Assembly (NCBI GenBank): GCA_020342025.1
Contig: CP070840.1
Span: 3,258,698-3,292,010 of the forward strand
Length of the DNA stretch: 33,313 nt
Origin: Deltaproteobacteria bacterium
Lineage (GTDB): Bacteria; Desulfobacterota; DSM-4660; Desulfatiglandales; HGW-15
Direction of reading: 5' to 3'
Of this stretch, positions 8,126-16,536 are shown piece by piece. Positions within the stretch are counted from its first letter, which is position 1. Each line of letters begins with the position of its first letter. The position numbers and the translations under genes were made by a program. The notes under the pieces are model-generated. The model saw only the letters and a list, made by a program, of their open reading frames with translations. It was not told where the DNA came from and did no database searches.

Positions 8126-9373
8126 ATGAACCAAACACGGAAAGGGAAGACGTCCCAACCCTGGAAGACAGATAACTGGTTTGTAAGCCCATGGAATTTT
8201 TTGGAGGAAGTGACCGCAGGCTTTCAACCCCCTGAAAAGGTAAAGATTCACGACATCACCCTGCGGGACGGGGAACAGCAAGCCGGTATCATATTTACCA
8301 AGGATGACAAGATACGAATTGCCGAGAAGCTGTCCGAATTGGGGGTACATCGCATTGAGGCGGGTATGCCGGCGGTTTCACCCAGAGACGAGGCCGCCAT
8401 TAAGGAAATCGTGAAGCGCAACCTGAAATCGGAAATTTTCTGCTTCTCCCGGTGCATGGTGGACGATGTGAAACGTGCGGCAGATTGTGGTGTGAGAGGC
8501 ATCGTCATCGAAATACCCGCCAGTGCCCACCTTATTGAACAGGGCTACAAATGGCCCCTGGAAAAGGCCATAGACCTGTCCATCAAGGCAACCGCCTATG
8601 CCAAGGAACAGGGGCTGTACACGGTCTTCTTCACCATTGATGCCACCCGGTCTGATCTGAAATGGTTGCTGGATCTGGTAGATCGGGTGGCGACCGAAGG
8701 TCATATGGATGCTTTCACTTTGGTGGATACTTTCGGTGTGCTCTCTCCCCATGCAGCCCTCTACTTTACAAGGAAAGTAAAAGAAAGGGTATCAAAGCCC
8801 CTTGAGATCCACTTTCACTCTGATTTCGGTATGGGTGTGGCGAACACGATAAATGCGGTGCTGGCCGGCGCTGAGGTCATCCATTCAACCGTGCTCGGCA
8901 TCGGGGAGCGGGCCGGTAATACCCCTATGGAAGAGACCGTTCTGGCCTTGCTGACCATGTACGGTATTGATGCGGGACTTGATTACCGTAAAATGAATGA
9001 GGTCTCAAAGCTGGTGCAGGAGCTGTCTGGGGTTGATGTGCCCACCAGTCGGCCCTTCATTGGGGACGGTGCCTACAGTATTGAATCAGGAATCGTTACG
9101 GGTTGGTTCAAAAATGTGTTTGAAAAAAATCCGACAACCGTGTTCCCCGTACACCCCGATTTTGTGGGTCACGAGGTGCCCCGAATATTGATGGGCAAAA
9201 AGAGTGGCCTGGACAACATTGAGATATGGACAAAGAAGTTGGGCATCGAACTGAAAGAAGAGGAAGCGATGGATGTGCTCCAGGAGGTGAAGCTCAAATC
9301 CCATGACCTGAAAAGGGTCCTCACGGAAGAGGAGTTCATGCAAATAGCCGAGAAGGTGAGAAGCGGAAGATAA
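8126..9373 (+). CDS. Condensing enzyme of the isopropylmalate/homocitrate synthase superfamily
   Basis: A 415-residue HMGL-like TIM-barrel protein. DITLRDGEQ (43-51) marks the synthase class; HMG-CoA lyases carry DGLQ. Metal ligands are D48, H229 and H231 in HFHSDFG, and the GIGERAGN loop is at 258-265. The family joins acetyl-CoA (or another acyl-CoA) to a 2-oxo acid: isopropylmalate, citramalate, homocitrate and Re-citrate synthases. About 100 C-terminal residues follow the barrel, but no full LeuA-type regulatory domain, so feedback control like LeuA is unlikely. The ATG at 8126 has AAAGGAGAA. GlcD starts 17 bp after it ends, so it is translated with a hydroxy-acid oxidase. Exact product unknown. 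Confidence 0.85.
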   Translation: MNQTRKGKTSQPWKTDNWFVSPWNFLEEVTAGFQPPEKVKIHDITLRDGEQQAGIIFTKDDKIRIAEKLSELGVHRIEAGMPAVSPRDEAAIKEIVKRNLKSEIFCFSRCMVDDVKRAADCGVRGIVIEIPASAHLIEQGYKWPLEKAIDLSIKATAYAKEQGLYTVFFTIDATRSDLKWLLDLVDRVATEGHMDAFTLVDTFGVLSPHAALYFTRKVKERVSKPLEIHFHSDFGMGVANTINAVLAGAEVIHSTVLGIGERAGNTPMEETVLALLTMYGIDAGLDYRKMNEVSKLVQELSGVDVPTSRPFIGDGAYSIESGIVTGWFKNVFEKNPTTVFPVHPDFVGHEVPRILMGKKSGLDNIEIWTKKLGIELKEEEAMDVLQEVKLKSHDLKRVLTEEEFMQIAEKVRSGR

Positions 9374-9390
9374 ATGATAAAAGGAGTGGC

Positions 9391-10773
9391 ATGATGGAAG
9401 CAGGAGTCAAAGAGTCGTTGAGGGAAATCGTCGGTGAGGAGAACTTCACGGACAGCTTGATCGATCTCATCGCCTATGCCAAGGATGCCTCGGAGTTTAA
9501 GCAACGGCCTGACGCAGCCGTGTGGCCAATCAATAGGGATCAAATCTCGGCGATTCTAAGGCCGGCCAACAAAGAGAAGTTCCCTGTCGTGGCCCGGGGA
9601 GCCGGGACGTCACTGGCCGGACTGGCCGTGCCACAGGAGGGCGGTTTGATTCTCGATCTGGGGCGCATGGACCAAATTATCCAGATCAACATCGAGGACC
9701 GCCTGGCCATCGTGCAGCCAGGTGTGGTCTACGACGATCTTGCCCGGGCGCTGGCGCCCCACGGTTTCTTCTTCCCCCCCGATCCGGCCAGCGGCGCCGT
9801 CTGTACGCTGGGAGGCAATGTGGCCACGAACGCCGGGGGCATCAAGGGCGCCAAGTACGGCACCACCAAGGATTATGTGCTGGGCCTGGAAGTGGTTCTG
9901 GCCGACGGGCAGGTCTTGCGCACCGGATCCAAATGCATGAAAAGCGTTTCCGGCTTTGACCTGACAAGGCTTTTTGTGGGCTCTGAAGGGACCCTGGGGG
10001 TAATCACGGAGATTACCCTGAAAATAAATCCCAAGCCGCCACTCACCCAGACGGCCATGGCGACCTTCGATATGCTGGAGGACGCGGGCACGGCCGTGAG
10101 CGAAATCATGTACTCCGGCATCCTGCCCAGCGCACTGGAGGTGGTTAATCAACAGACCCTTATGGCCATAAACCAGAATACCGACCTAAATCTTCCGGAA
10201 GTGGAGGCCCTCCTGGTGGCAGAGGTGGACGGTTACACCCGGGAGGAGACAGAGTTTCAGCTTGACAAAATTATTGACATATTCGGGAAGAACAAGGCTT
10301 CAACGGTGAGAAAAGCTGAATCGCAGGAAGAGGCTGAAGCCCTGTGGTCGGCGCGAAAATCGGCCTACGGTGTCATGGCCCGGATCAACTATAATCTCTT
10401 CGTGGAGGACTTGAGCGTGCCCATGTCCAAAATGGCCGATATACTCCGGGTAATCTCTGACATCGCAGAAAAGTATGATCTCAAAATCCCTACGGTAGGT
10501 CACGTTGGGGACGGTAACCTCCACCCGGTTATCAGCTTTGATGGGACGAACCCCGAGGAGGTGAAGCGGGTGGAAGAGGCTACGGAGGAGCTGTTCAAGA
10601 AGGTTATCAATCTGGGGGGTACGCTGACCGGAGAGCATGGAATCGGGTTGGCCAAGGCACCGTTGATGCCCCTGGAGCACGAGGATGTGGCCATGGATGT
10701 GATGCGCTCATTGAAACGGCTCTTGGACCCCCATAATATCCTCAACCCCGGCAAGATGGGTCTGGAGGTATGA
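9391..10773 (+). CDS. glcD: FAD-linked 2-hydroxy-acid oxidase, GlcD-like
   Basis: A 460-residue flavoprotein. The N-terminal PCMH FAD domain shows VVARGAGTSLAG (66-77) and the PPDPAS...GGNVATNAGG region (129-150). The C-terminal oxidase domain has GHVGDGNLHP (370-379) and GEHGIG (414-419). Members oxidise glycolate, D-lactate, 2-hydroxyglutarate and similar acids. The next gene gives the Fe-S partner, so electrons probably leave through it rather than to oxygen. ATG codons are doubled at 9391 and 9394; AAGGAG lies 4 and 7 bases away, so 9394 is an equal candidate. The stop abuts the next start directly. The symbol reflects family, not proven substrate. Confidence 0.85.
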   Translation: MMEAGVKESLREIVGEENFTDSLIDLIAYAKDASEFKQRPDAAVWPINRDQISAILRPANKEKFPVVARGAGTSLAGLAVPQEGGLILDLGRMDQIIQINIEDRLAIVQPGVVYDDLARALAPHGFFFPPDPASGAVCTLGGNVATNAGGIKGAKYGTTKDYVLGLEVVLADGQVLRTGSKCMKSVSGFDLTRLFVGSEGTLGVITEITLKINPKPPLTQTAMATFDMLEDAGTAVSEIMYSGILPSALEVVNQQTLMAINQNTDLNLPEVEALLVAEVDGYTREETEFQLDKIIDIFGKNKASTVRKAESQEEAEALWSARKSAYGVMARINYNLFVEDLSVPMSKMADILRVISDIAEKYDLKIPTVGHVGDGNLHPVISFDGTNPEEVKRVEEATEELFKKVINLGGTLTGEHGIGLAKAPLMPLEHEDVAMDVMRSLKRLLDPHNILNPGKMGLEV

Positions 10774-11874
10774 ATGGAAGCCAAGTATGACTTCACCAGA
10801 AAATTCCGCGATCAGGTTCTCCGGTGCTCCAGCTGTGGCTTCTGCCGGGCCAGGTGTCCGGTCTTCGGCCTGACAAAACGGCCGGCCCTTAACGCCCGGG
10901 GCAAAATGCTGGTTCTCAAGGAGGTCATGGATGGCACCATTGACCTGAGCGATGAGCTCATTGAGACCCTCTTCCAGTGCACCACCTGCGCCAGTTGTGC
11001 GGAGCAATGTCCTTCGGGCGTAGACGTGCCCGAAATCATCAAGCAGGTGAGGAGGGACATGGTGCACATGGGTTCCTGCCACCCAGCCTTTGTGGGGATG
11101 AATAAGGTCCTTCAAACACATACCAACATCTACGCGGAGGACGAACCCGAGGATTTTGAGAGGGAACGAAATAAAAAGGCGGAGAACGTCTACTTTATCG
11201 GATGTGTGGGATCCTATCGGGAAGATGAGGCCACCCTGGGAACTCTGGATCTCCTGGACCGCCTCAAGGTGGATTACACCCTCATTGATGAGGTCTGTTG
11301 CAGCGGGGTGTTGGAAGACGTGGGCTATGAGATCAACGAAGACCTGGCCAAAAAAAACATAGACGGCATCCTGGCCACAGGGGCTAAAACGCTCATAACT
11401 GGGTGTCCCTACTGTTCGCGTACCTTCAATAACAAAGCAGCGTATGAGAAGCTCAGAGATGAGGGCGTCAAAATCGTTCATATCAGTCAGTTTCTGAAGG
11501 ATTTTGATCTGAACGTGAAGACGGACAAGCGGGTCACCTACCACGACCCATGTGACCTGGGAAGGCACTGCGGAATCTATGAGGAGCCCCGGGAAATCAT
11601 CCGTAGAATTGCACCAGATTATGTGGAGATGCGCCAGAACCGCACCGATGCCCTCTGTTGCGGGGCCGGCGGGGGAGTGAGAGGGGCCTATGCCAAGAAT
11701 TCTATTGCCATGGCGCGCCAGCGCTTGAAGGGGGTTGAGGAAGTGGGCGCGGATATCTTGCTCACGGAGTGTAACAGCTGCGTCCACAACCTAAGCAATG
11801 CCAAGCTGAGAGCACAAAAATTCAAGATCTATACGACCACCCAGTTCATCAACGAATTAATGGACCAGGCGTAA
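10774..11874 (+). CDS. glcF: (Fe-S)-binding CCG-domain protein, GlcF-like partner subunit
   Basis: A 366-residue protein. Two [4Fe-4S] motifs lie at the N-terminus (C18, C21, C24, C28 and C69, C72, C75, C79). Two CCG domains follow: one with C144, C175-C176, C211 and C214, the other with C260, C295-C296, C333 and C336. This is the layout of GlcF/HdrD/LldE-type electron-transfer subunits that take electrons from a GlcD-type flavoprotein. The ATG directly follows the GlcD stop, and its GGAGGT ribosome-binding site lies inside the GlcD gene, so the two are translationally coupled. No membrane segment was seen, so the final acceptor (quinone pool, or Hdr-type complex) is open. Confidence 0.88.
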   Translation: MEAKYDFTRKFRDQVLRCSSCGFCRARCPVFGLTKRPALNARGKMLVLKEVMDGTIDLSDELIETLFQCTTCASCAEQCPSGVDVPEIIKQVRRDMVHMGSCHPAFVGMNKVLQTHTNIYAEDEPEDFERERNKKAENVYFIGCVGSYREDEATLGTLDLLDRLKVDYTLIDEVCCSGVLEDVGYEINEDLAKKNIDGILATGAKTLITGCPYCSRTFNNKAAYEKLRDEGVKIVHISQFLKDFDLNVKTDKRVTYHDPCDLGRHCGIYEEPREIIRRIAPDYVEMRQNRTDALCCGAGGGVRGAYAKNSIAMARQRLKGVEEVGADILLTECNSCVHNLSNAKLRAQKFKIYTTTQFINELMDQA

Positions 11875-11892
11875 CGAGCGGGGTGGCTTCCT

Positions 11893-12771
11893 TCAGGATG
11901 CATTCAGCAAATTCTGATGGTCGCTCACAGCGAGATGGGCTTCGAGGGATCTGATCACAATGGGAATCAGGGCAGCTTCAGGCAGTCCCAGGCTCTTCAA
12001 AATATGCGCACTCAATTCCGTAACGTCGGAAGTGGGTGAGGTCGCCTTTTCCTTGAGAACCACCTCATGGATGTCTTGAAAATATTGCATTCCCGCATCC
12101 ATCAATGCGTACACGCGCTCTTCATAGTGGGGTTCATCCCAGGAAGTCAACAGGGCTTTCAAGCCCTTAATCTCTTTTAATCTCTGAATGGACTGAATGG
12201 AGCGGATGACGTCTTCATATATGGGTACCGTCCCTGATATGGGAACGGCATCTCCCGTGATCAGTGCCGCATCCTCTTGAAACAGAAGGGAGACGGAACC
12301 TTTTGAATGACCCGGCGTGTGCATTACTTGCAAGGTTTTGCCACCCCCCAAATTCAGTTCATCTCCCTCTTTTATGGGGAGATCCACCTTAACCGCGTCT
12401 TCCACAAGGGAGTGGAAATTGGCAATGGGACGCTCTCTGTACTGGCGCTCCACATCCTCTATCCAGGGCCCATCCTCCTCGTGGGCTGCCACTTTGCATC
12501 CGCTCTCTCTTTTTACGGCCGGGGCGCCTCCTATATGATCTGGATGGGCGTGGGTGAGAACGAGCATGGATATCTCCTCAGGACCTCGACCCGTTTTCTT
12601 TATGTAGTCGAAGATCATACCGGGCGATGAAGAGACGCCGGCGTCAATGAGACAGATGCGTTCCCCATAGATGAGAAAGGCATAGACAAACCGATCCAAG
12701 GTCTTCCCGGAACCTACGGTGAGCTTAAAAGGTAGTCTTATGGCGTGAATGTGTTCCGTAACCTTCATCAT
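11893..12771 (-). CDS. MBL-fold metallo-hydrolase
   Basis: A 292-residue metallo-beta-lactamase-fold protein. HAHPDH (74-79) gives the first metal set. H155 in TPGHSKGS and D174 in TGDAV complete the dinuclear zinc or iron site. The C-terminal part is helical, as in lactonase/glyoxalase-II-like members. The reaction could be a thioester or lactone hydrolysis, but the substrate is unknown. Two consecutive ATGs (12771 and 12768) sit after GAGGAGGGA, and the second has the better spacing. It converges on the Fe-S gene with only 18 bp between, no terminator visible. Confidence 0.88.
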   Translation of the reverse strand: MMKVTEHIHAIRLPFKLTVGSGKTLDRFVYAFLIYGERICLIDAGVSSSPGMIFDYIKKTGRGPEEISMLVLTHAHPDHIGGAPAVKRESGCKVAAHEEDGPWIEDVERQYRERPIANFHSLVEDAVKVDLPIKEGDELNLGGGKTLQVMHTPGHSKGSVSLLFQEDAALITGDAVPISGTVPIYEDVIRSIQSIQRLKEIKGLKALLTSWDEPHYEERVYALMDAGMQYFQDIHEVVLKEKATSPTSDVTELSAHILKSLGLPEAALIPIVIRSLEAHLAVSDHQNLLNAS

Positions 12772-13261
12772 TCCCTCCTCGCTAAATTCATCAGGTCACA
12801 CGTGCTCCACAGGCTAAATGATGAAGCCACGTCCCATGACTGTGGTCAGGGTTTACGGCTTAGCCTATGTCTCGCGGTCGATCCGACAATGCCTCCTCGA
12901 CTGTCCAATAGGTGCCTGATTTTGGTGAGCCAGTGTATGGGAAATTGGAATTGCCTGTCAAAGAAAAACGTCTCCCGCATTGGGGTTTAACATTCTTGGT
13001 TTGGTGTATTCGGAGAATAGCACTGCCGGAGAGCCGTTAGGCAATTATGCGTTACCATTTCAAAGGATGCTGTCAACACTTTTTAGCGTTACTGAGGCAG
13101 ATTGGAAATGCAGCACGTGTTTAATGTTGCAGAAAACGCCTTTTTGGTGGTCTCCATTGATAAACCCGGGGAATCATGGTAACACCTCACCAAATTTGAA
13201 CAGACAGTTGGAGGGCATTTCTACACCTTACTGAAAGGACCTTCAACAACAGGAGTGGTCC
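12772..13261. other. 490-bp divergent intergenic stretch, nothing recognised
   Basis: It lies between the leftward MBL-fold gene and the rightward molybdopterin enzyme, so it should hold both promoters. I see no convincing -35/-10 pair, sigma54 site, operator palindrome or gene. The short plus-strand frames at 12745-12990 and 12980-13234 lack ribosome-binding sites and family features. Confidence 0.4.
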
Positions 13262-15406
13262 ATGGAGAAAATCGTTAGAAGTGTTTGCCAGTCATGTCAT
13301 TGTGAGTGTGGTGTGCTGGTTCATGTGAAGGATGGGAAGGTCACACAAATAAAAGGAGATCCCCAGCATCCCATGAACAGGGGTTACACATGTGTGAAAG
13401 GACGAGCACAACCTCAAGTTTTATATCACCCTGACAGGGTGAAGTACCCCTTGAGGCGGGCAGGGGAGAGGGGAAGCGGAAAGTGGGAGAGGATAACGTG
13501 GGATGAGGCCTTGACCGAGATCGCTGAAAAACTTACGGCACTAAAGGAAAAATATGGGCCAGAGTCATTCTCAGCCATTCATGGCACAGGCCCCAGGCCG
13601 ACGCACTATTCCACGGCCCTCCTGGCCTATGCGCTGGGCAGCCCCAACGTGATAAGTACCGATTTTCACATCTGCTTTGTACCCTCCGTGGTGGCCGGGC
13701 ACTGGACCATGGGACACTCTGTGATGATCGAGAATGGGCCCGATTATCTCAACGCGGACTGTATCGTTGTTGTGGGGGGCAACCCGCTCGCTTCACACCC
13801 ACCCAGAGGTAGGGATATTCTGGAGGCCAGACGAAAAAGGAATGCAAAACTTATTGTTATCGATCCTCATCGGACAGAGCTGGCGGAAAAGGCGGATCTG
13901 TGGTTAAGGATCAGGCCGGGCACGGATGTGGCGCTGGCCCTAGGCATGATTAAGACCATTATCGACGAGGAATTGTATGACAAACATTTTGTGGACACAT
14001 GGTGTCACGGTTTCCAACAACTGAAAGCGCGTGTTAAAGACTACCCTTTGGAGAGGGTAGTAGAAATAACATGGGTCCCGGCCCGCGACATAAAAGCAGC
14101 CTCGAGGATGTATGCCAAAACGAAACCTGCGGCCATGCATCATCGGGTGGCCGTTGAACACAATATCAACTCTACGCAGACATGCCGTGCCCTTGCCATC
14201 CTGATCGCCCTCACGGGAAACGTGGATGTGCCGGGCGGTAATGTCTTCCCCATGTCCATGCCGGGGTATATCTCTTTCGGTACCCTCGCCGGGGAGGGGA
14301 GGATGTTCCGACCAGAACCGGAGATGGAGCAAAAGCGCATTGGTGCTAAGGAGTATCCCCTCATATCTGGTCCTGAAGCGGTTATTCCCTTTGTCCCTGC
14401 CCCACTTGCCCATGAAACGCTCCTCACAGGAAGGCCTTACCCCATCAAAAGCATGCTTTGTGCGGGCGGGAATCCCGTCCTAAACATGCAGAACGTGAAG
14501 AGCGTATGGAGGGCCTTAAAAAACAATCTGGAACTGCATGTGGTTGCTGAATTTTTTCTGACGCCCACGGCTGAGATCGCTGACTATGTGCTCCCGCCCG
14601 CCATTTGGCTGGAGCGGGATGACACCTGTAATGCCCTGTATCCCAACTACGTGGCTGCCAGGCAAAAGGCCATAGAGCCCCTTGGCGAGTGCTGGCACGA
14701 TATGAAAATCTCCATTGAGCTCGCCAAAAGAATCCCCTGGGCCGACAGAAAATTTCTGCCCTGGAACACTGTGGAGGCATTTAACGAGGCCCTGGTCCGT
14801 GGTGCGGGTCTCACCTTTAAGGCACTGAAAGAGAAGGGCTGCGTAAAAACACCTATGAAATATAGGAAGTACGAACAAGAAGGATTTGGTACCCCGACCG
14901 GAAAGGTGGAGATCTACTCAACGGCCTTTGAGAAGTACGGCTATGATCCTCTCCCTTTTTACAAAGAACCGCCAGAGAGCCCCCTGAGCACGCCAGGACT
15001 TCTCAAAGATTACCCCTATATTCTGTACACGGGAAACAGGCACATCGAGTTCTTTCATTCGGAAGGACGTCAGATTCCCGCACTGCGGGAGCGGGTCCCT
15101 GATCCCCTGGTGGAAATAAACGCAGAGACGGCCAGACAGGCCAACATTGAGGAGGGAGATTGGGCCTGGATCGAAACGCCTCAGATAAAAGGCGAGCGCG
15201 CGAGGTTCAAGGTCAGGATCACAGACAGGGTGCATCCCGGAATGGTCCACGCGAGACATGGCTGGTGGTTCCCGGAAAAGCCTGGACCAGAGCATGGTTG
15301 CTTTGACTCCAACATCAATGTGGTCACCACCGACGATCCTCCAAGAGAGGAGATATGCGCCTCTGTTCGAACGAGAGGGACGCTCTGTAGGATCTATAAG
15401 TTGTAG
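13262..15406 (+). CDS. Molybdopterin/tungstopterin (bis-MGD) enzyme, acetylene-hydratase-like
   Basis: A 714-residue member of the DMSO-reductase superfamily without a Tat signal, so cytoplasmic. The [4Fe-4S] ligands are C9, C12, C16 and C44, and the likely metal ligand is C138 in DFHICF. The spacing, the LYDKHFVDTWCHGF segment, and the KVEIYSTAFEKYGYDPLPFY region before the C-terminal molydop-binding domain recall acetylene hydratase of Pelobacter acetylenicus (C9, C12, C16, C46, ligand C141). That enzyme uses Asp13; here residue 13 is His and residue 14 an extra Cys. The reaction may therefore differ, for example another hydration, hydroxyl transfer or sulfur-oxyanion reduction. AGGAG lies just before the ATG. 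No membrane or electron-transfer subunit gene is adjacent. Confidence 0.82.
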   Translation: MEKIVRSVCQSCHCECGVLVHVKDGKVTQIKGDPQHPMNRGYTCVKGRAQPQVLYHPDRVKYPLRRAGERGSGKWERITWDEALTEIAEKLTALKEKYGPESFSAIHGTGPRPTHYSTALLAYALGSPNVISTDFHICFVPSVVAGHWTMGHSVMIENGPDYLNADCIVVVGGNPLASHPPRGRDILEARRKRNAKLIVIDPHRTELAEKADLWLRIRPGTDVALALGMIKTIIDEELYDKHFVDTWCHGFQQLKARVKDYPLERVVEITWVPARDIKAASRMYAKTKPAAMHHRVAVEHNINSTQTCRALAILIALTGNVDVPGGNVFPMSMPGYISFGTLAGEGRMFRPEPEMEQKRIGAKEYPLISGPEAVIPFVPAPLAHETLLTGRPYPIKSMLCAGGNPVLNMQNVKSVWRALKNNLELHVVAEFFLTPTAEIADYVLPPAIWLERDDTCNALYPNYVAARQKAIEPLGECWHDMKISIELAKRIPWADRKFLPWNTVEAFNEALVRGAGLTFKALKEKGCVKTPMKYRKYEQEGFGTPTGKVEIYSTAFEKYGYDPLPFYKEPPESPLSTPGLLKDYPYILYTGNRHIEFFHSEGRQIPALRERVPDPLVEINAETARQANIEEGDWAWIETPQIKGERARFKVRITDRVHPGMVHARHGWWFPEKPGPEHGCFDSNINVVTTDDPPREEICASVRTRGTLCRIYKL

Positions 15407-15429
15407 AATGTGCCATGAATTGCAATACA

Positions 15430-15476
15430 AGGGATTTTCTTTAGATATCGTCTTTCAGGAACAGGCCATCACTGCA
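15430..15476 (-). repeat. Truncated inverted copy of the nested-hairpin repeat
   Basis: Positions 15446-15475, within AGATATCG...GGCCATCAC, match the reverse complement of the left outer arm of the copy at 20975-21186. The preceding GGGATTTTCTTT looks like a degraded complement of that copy's A-rich segment. This suggests one arm of an element inserted in the opposite orientation. It lies 24-70 bp after the molybdopterin-enzyme stop. Arm boundaries are accurate to about three bases. Confidence 0.65.
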
Positions 15477-15539
15477 AGAGATAGAAATATAGGATAGGAC
15501 ATAGGAGTTACTCCCCCCGGGAATCCCAAGTCTTGATCC

Positions 15540-15974
15540 CTATTTTGTTAACAGTTTGATTCCGACAACGAGGAAAAGGATGCCTGCGATACGGGAGAGG
15601 TCTATGGGAGTCTTGGGAACCCCAAGAAAGCCTATTTGATCAATGATTAGGGCAGCAACCATTTGCCCGGTAATGACTGAACTGATAGTAACGGCAGCAC
15701 CGATTCTGGTCACAACGATGAGCATGGTGGTGACCAGTATGGCCCCCAGAATTCCTCCCAACCATAAATAGGGTGGTGCTTGTGTGAACTTCAGGAGGCT
15801 CCCTCTCCCTATGACCATGGCCACAATGAAAAGGAATAACGCACCCCCTGTAAAGGAAATGCAGGAGCTTTGAACGGCTCCGGTGTATTTCCCCAGCGCC
15901 GCATTTATGGGCGATTGAAAGGCGTTGGCCATTCCGGCTGCAAAGGCCACTAAAATAAGCGTCAGTTTTTCCAT
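15540..15974 (-). CDS. YdcZ-type DMT-superfamily half-transporter
   Basis: A 144-residue hydrophobic protein with about five membrane segments, the usual size of YdcZ-family half-size DMT proteins that work as dimers in the inner membrane. The second half, TRIGAAVTISSVITGQMV followed by IDQIGFLGVP, is the family hallmark. I chose the ATG at 15974, because GGGAGGGACG lies just upstream and the protein begins with a membrane segment. The in-frame start at 16037 would add a charged 21-residue tail. Substrate unknown. Divergent from the double ABC ATPase, with a hairpin repeat between. Confidence 0.85.
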   Translation of the reverse strand: MEKLTLILVAFAAGMANAFQSPINAALGKYTGAVQSSCISFTGGALFLFIVAMVIGRGSLLKFTQAPPYLWLGGILGAILVTTMLIVVTRIGAAVTISSVITGQMVAALIIDQIGFLGVPKTPIDLSRIAGILFLVVGIKLLTK

Positions 15975-16156
15975 AAGTCGTCCCTCCCCCTTCTCATATT
16001 CTCTCGACTTTGCTCCACCTCTATGCCTAGGGCTCAAACACTCTTACACCAGCGCCGCGTTAAATACAATAGGACGGTTCCCACATGTTGCCATTTTCAG
16101 ATTAATGGTTTCAAAACCCACCCGTCGTGCGGGTAGTAGAGGTAAGCTTTGCCGGT

Positions 16157-16346
16157 GTGAGGGCATGTCCTTTTTCGAGAGGCCATATCTCAAAAAAAAT
16201 TCCACTGGGCATCGCCGTGACCCAATATTTGGGGTTTGTGCCCCTGAGCCCCTGGGAATCTGCAACTCATTCATTAAACCTCAAATATTGGGTCACTTCC
16301 TGCTCACGATATAGATATGGCCTTGAGAAAAGGGGCATGCCCTCAC
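16157..16346. repeat. Nested-hairpin repeat, copy 1
   Basis: A 190-bp element. The outer arms 16157-16190 and 16313-16346 are 34-nt inverted repeats with five mismatches. The inner arms 16217-16237 and 16276-16296 are 21-nt inverted repeats with one mismatch. Between outer and inner arms are 26 nt on the left (beginning CAAAAAAAATTCCAC) and 16 nt on the right. The apical loop is 38 nt. Copy 2 at 20975-21186 has the same layout but different stem sequences. No open reading frame. It could be a MITE-like element or a structured RNA. Confidence 0.9.
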
Positions 16347-16406
16347 TTGACACTTCTATGGGGTGTAATCAAAGCCGGGTCCAATGCCCCAGATAATCAA
16401 CGGTCC

Positions 16407-16435
16407 TTGACATTCAGCCCCTCTATTCCTATCAT
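16407..16435 (+). promoter_or_regulatory. Sigma70-type promoter of the ABC ATPase / ComB genes
   Basis: A consensus -35 TTGACA at 16407-16412, a 17-bp spacer, and TATCAT at 16430-16435, one mismatch from TATAAT. Transcription would start near 16442 and give a leader of about 95 bases. It lies 60 bp beyond the end of repeat copy 1. Confidence 0.65.
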
Positions 16436-16536
16436 CCACCCTTCCATGTACGCGATCCCATGTTCTCCCGCAGTTGAGGAAAGAGACAGGATTATGGGTA
16501 CATATGAAAAAATGAGGACCGAACGACCGGAAAAAC

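Larger units (their letters stand above)
15975..16536. other. 562-bp divergent intergenic stretch with hairpin repeat and promoter
   Basis: It contains the nested-hairpin repeat (16157-16346) and a strong promoter for the ABC ATPase (16407-16435). A 26-codon frame at 16494-16574 overlaps the ABC start and could be a leader peptide, but support is thin. Nothing else was recognised. Confidence 0.55.

Noticed and set aside
10708..11787. 359-codon minus-strand reading frame
   Set aside because: It is the antisense of the Fe-S (CCG-domain) gene, which has clear cysteine motifs and a coupled start; the antisense protein shows no family features.
12980..13234. 84-codon plus-strand frame before the molybdopterin enzyme
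   Set aside because: No ribosome-binding site and no protein features; in a divergent control region.
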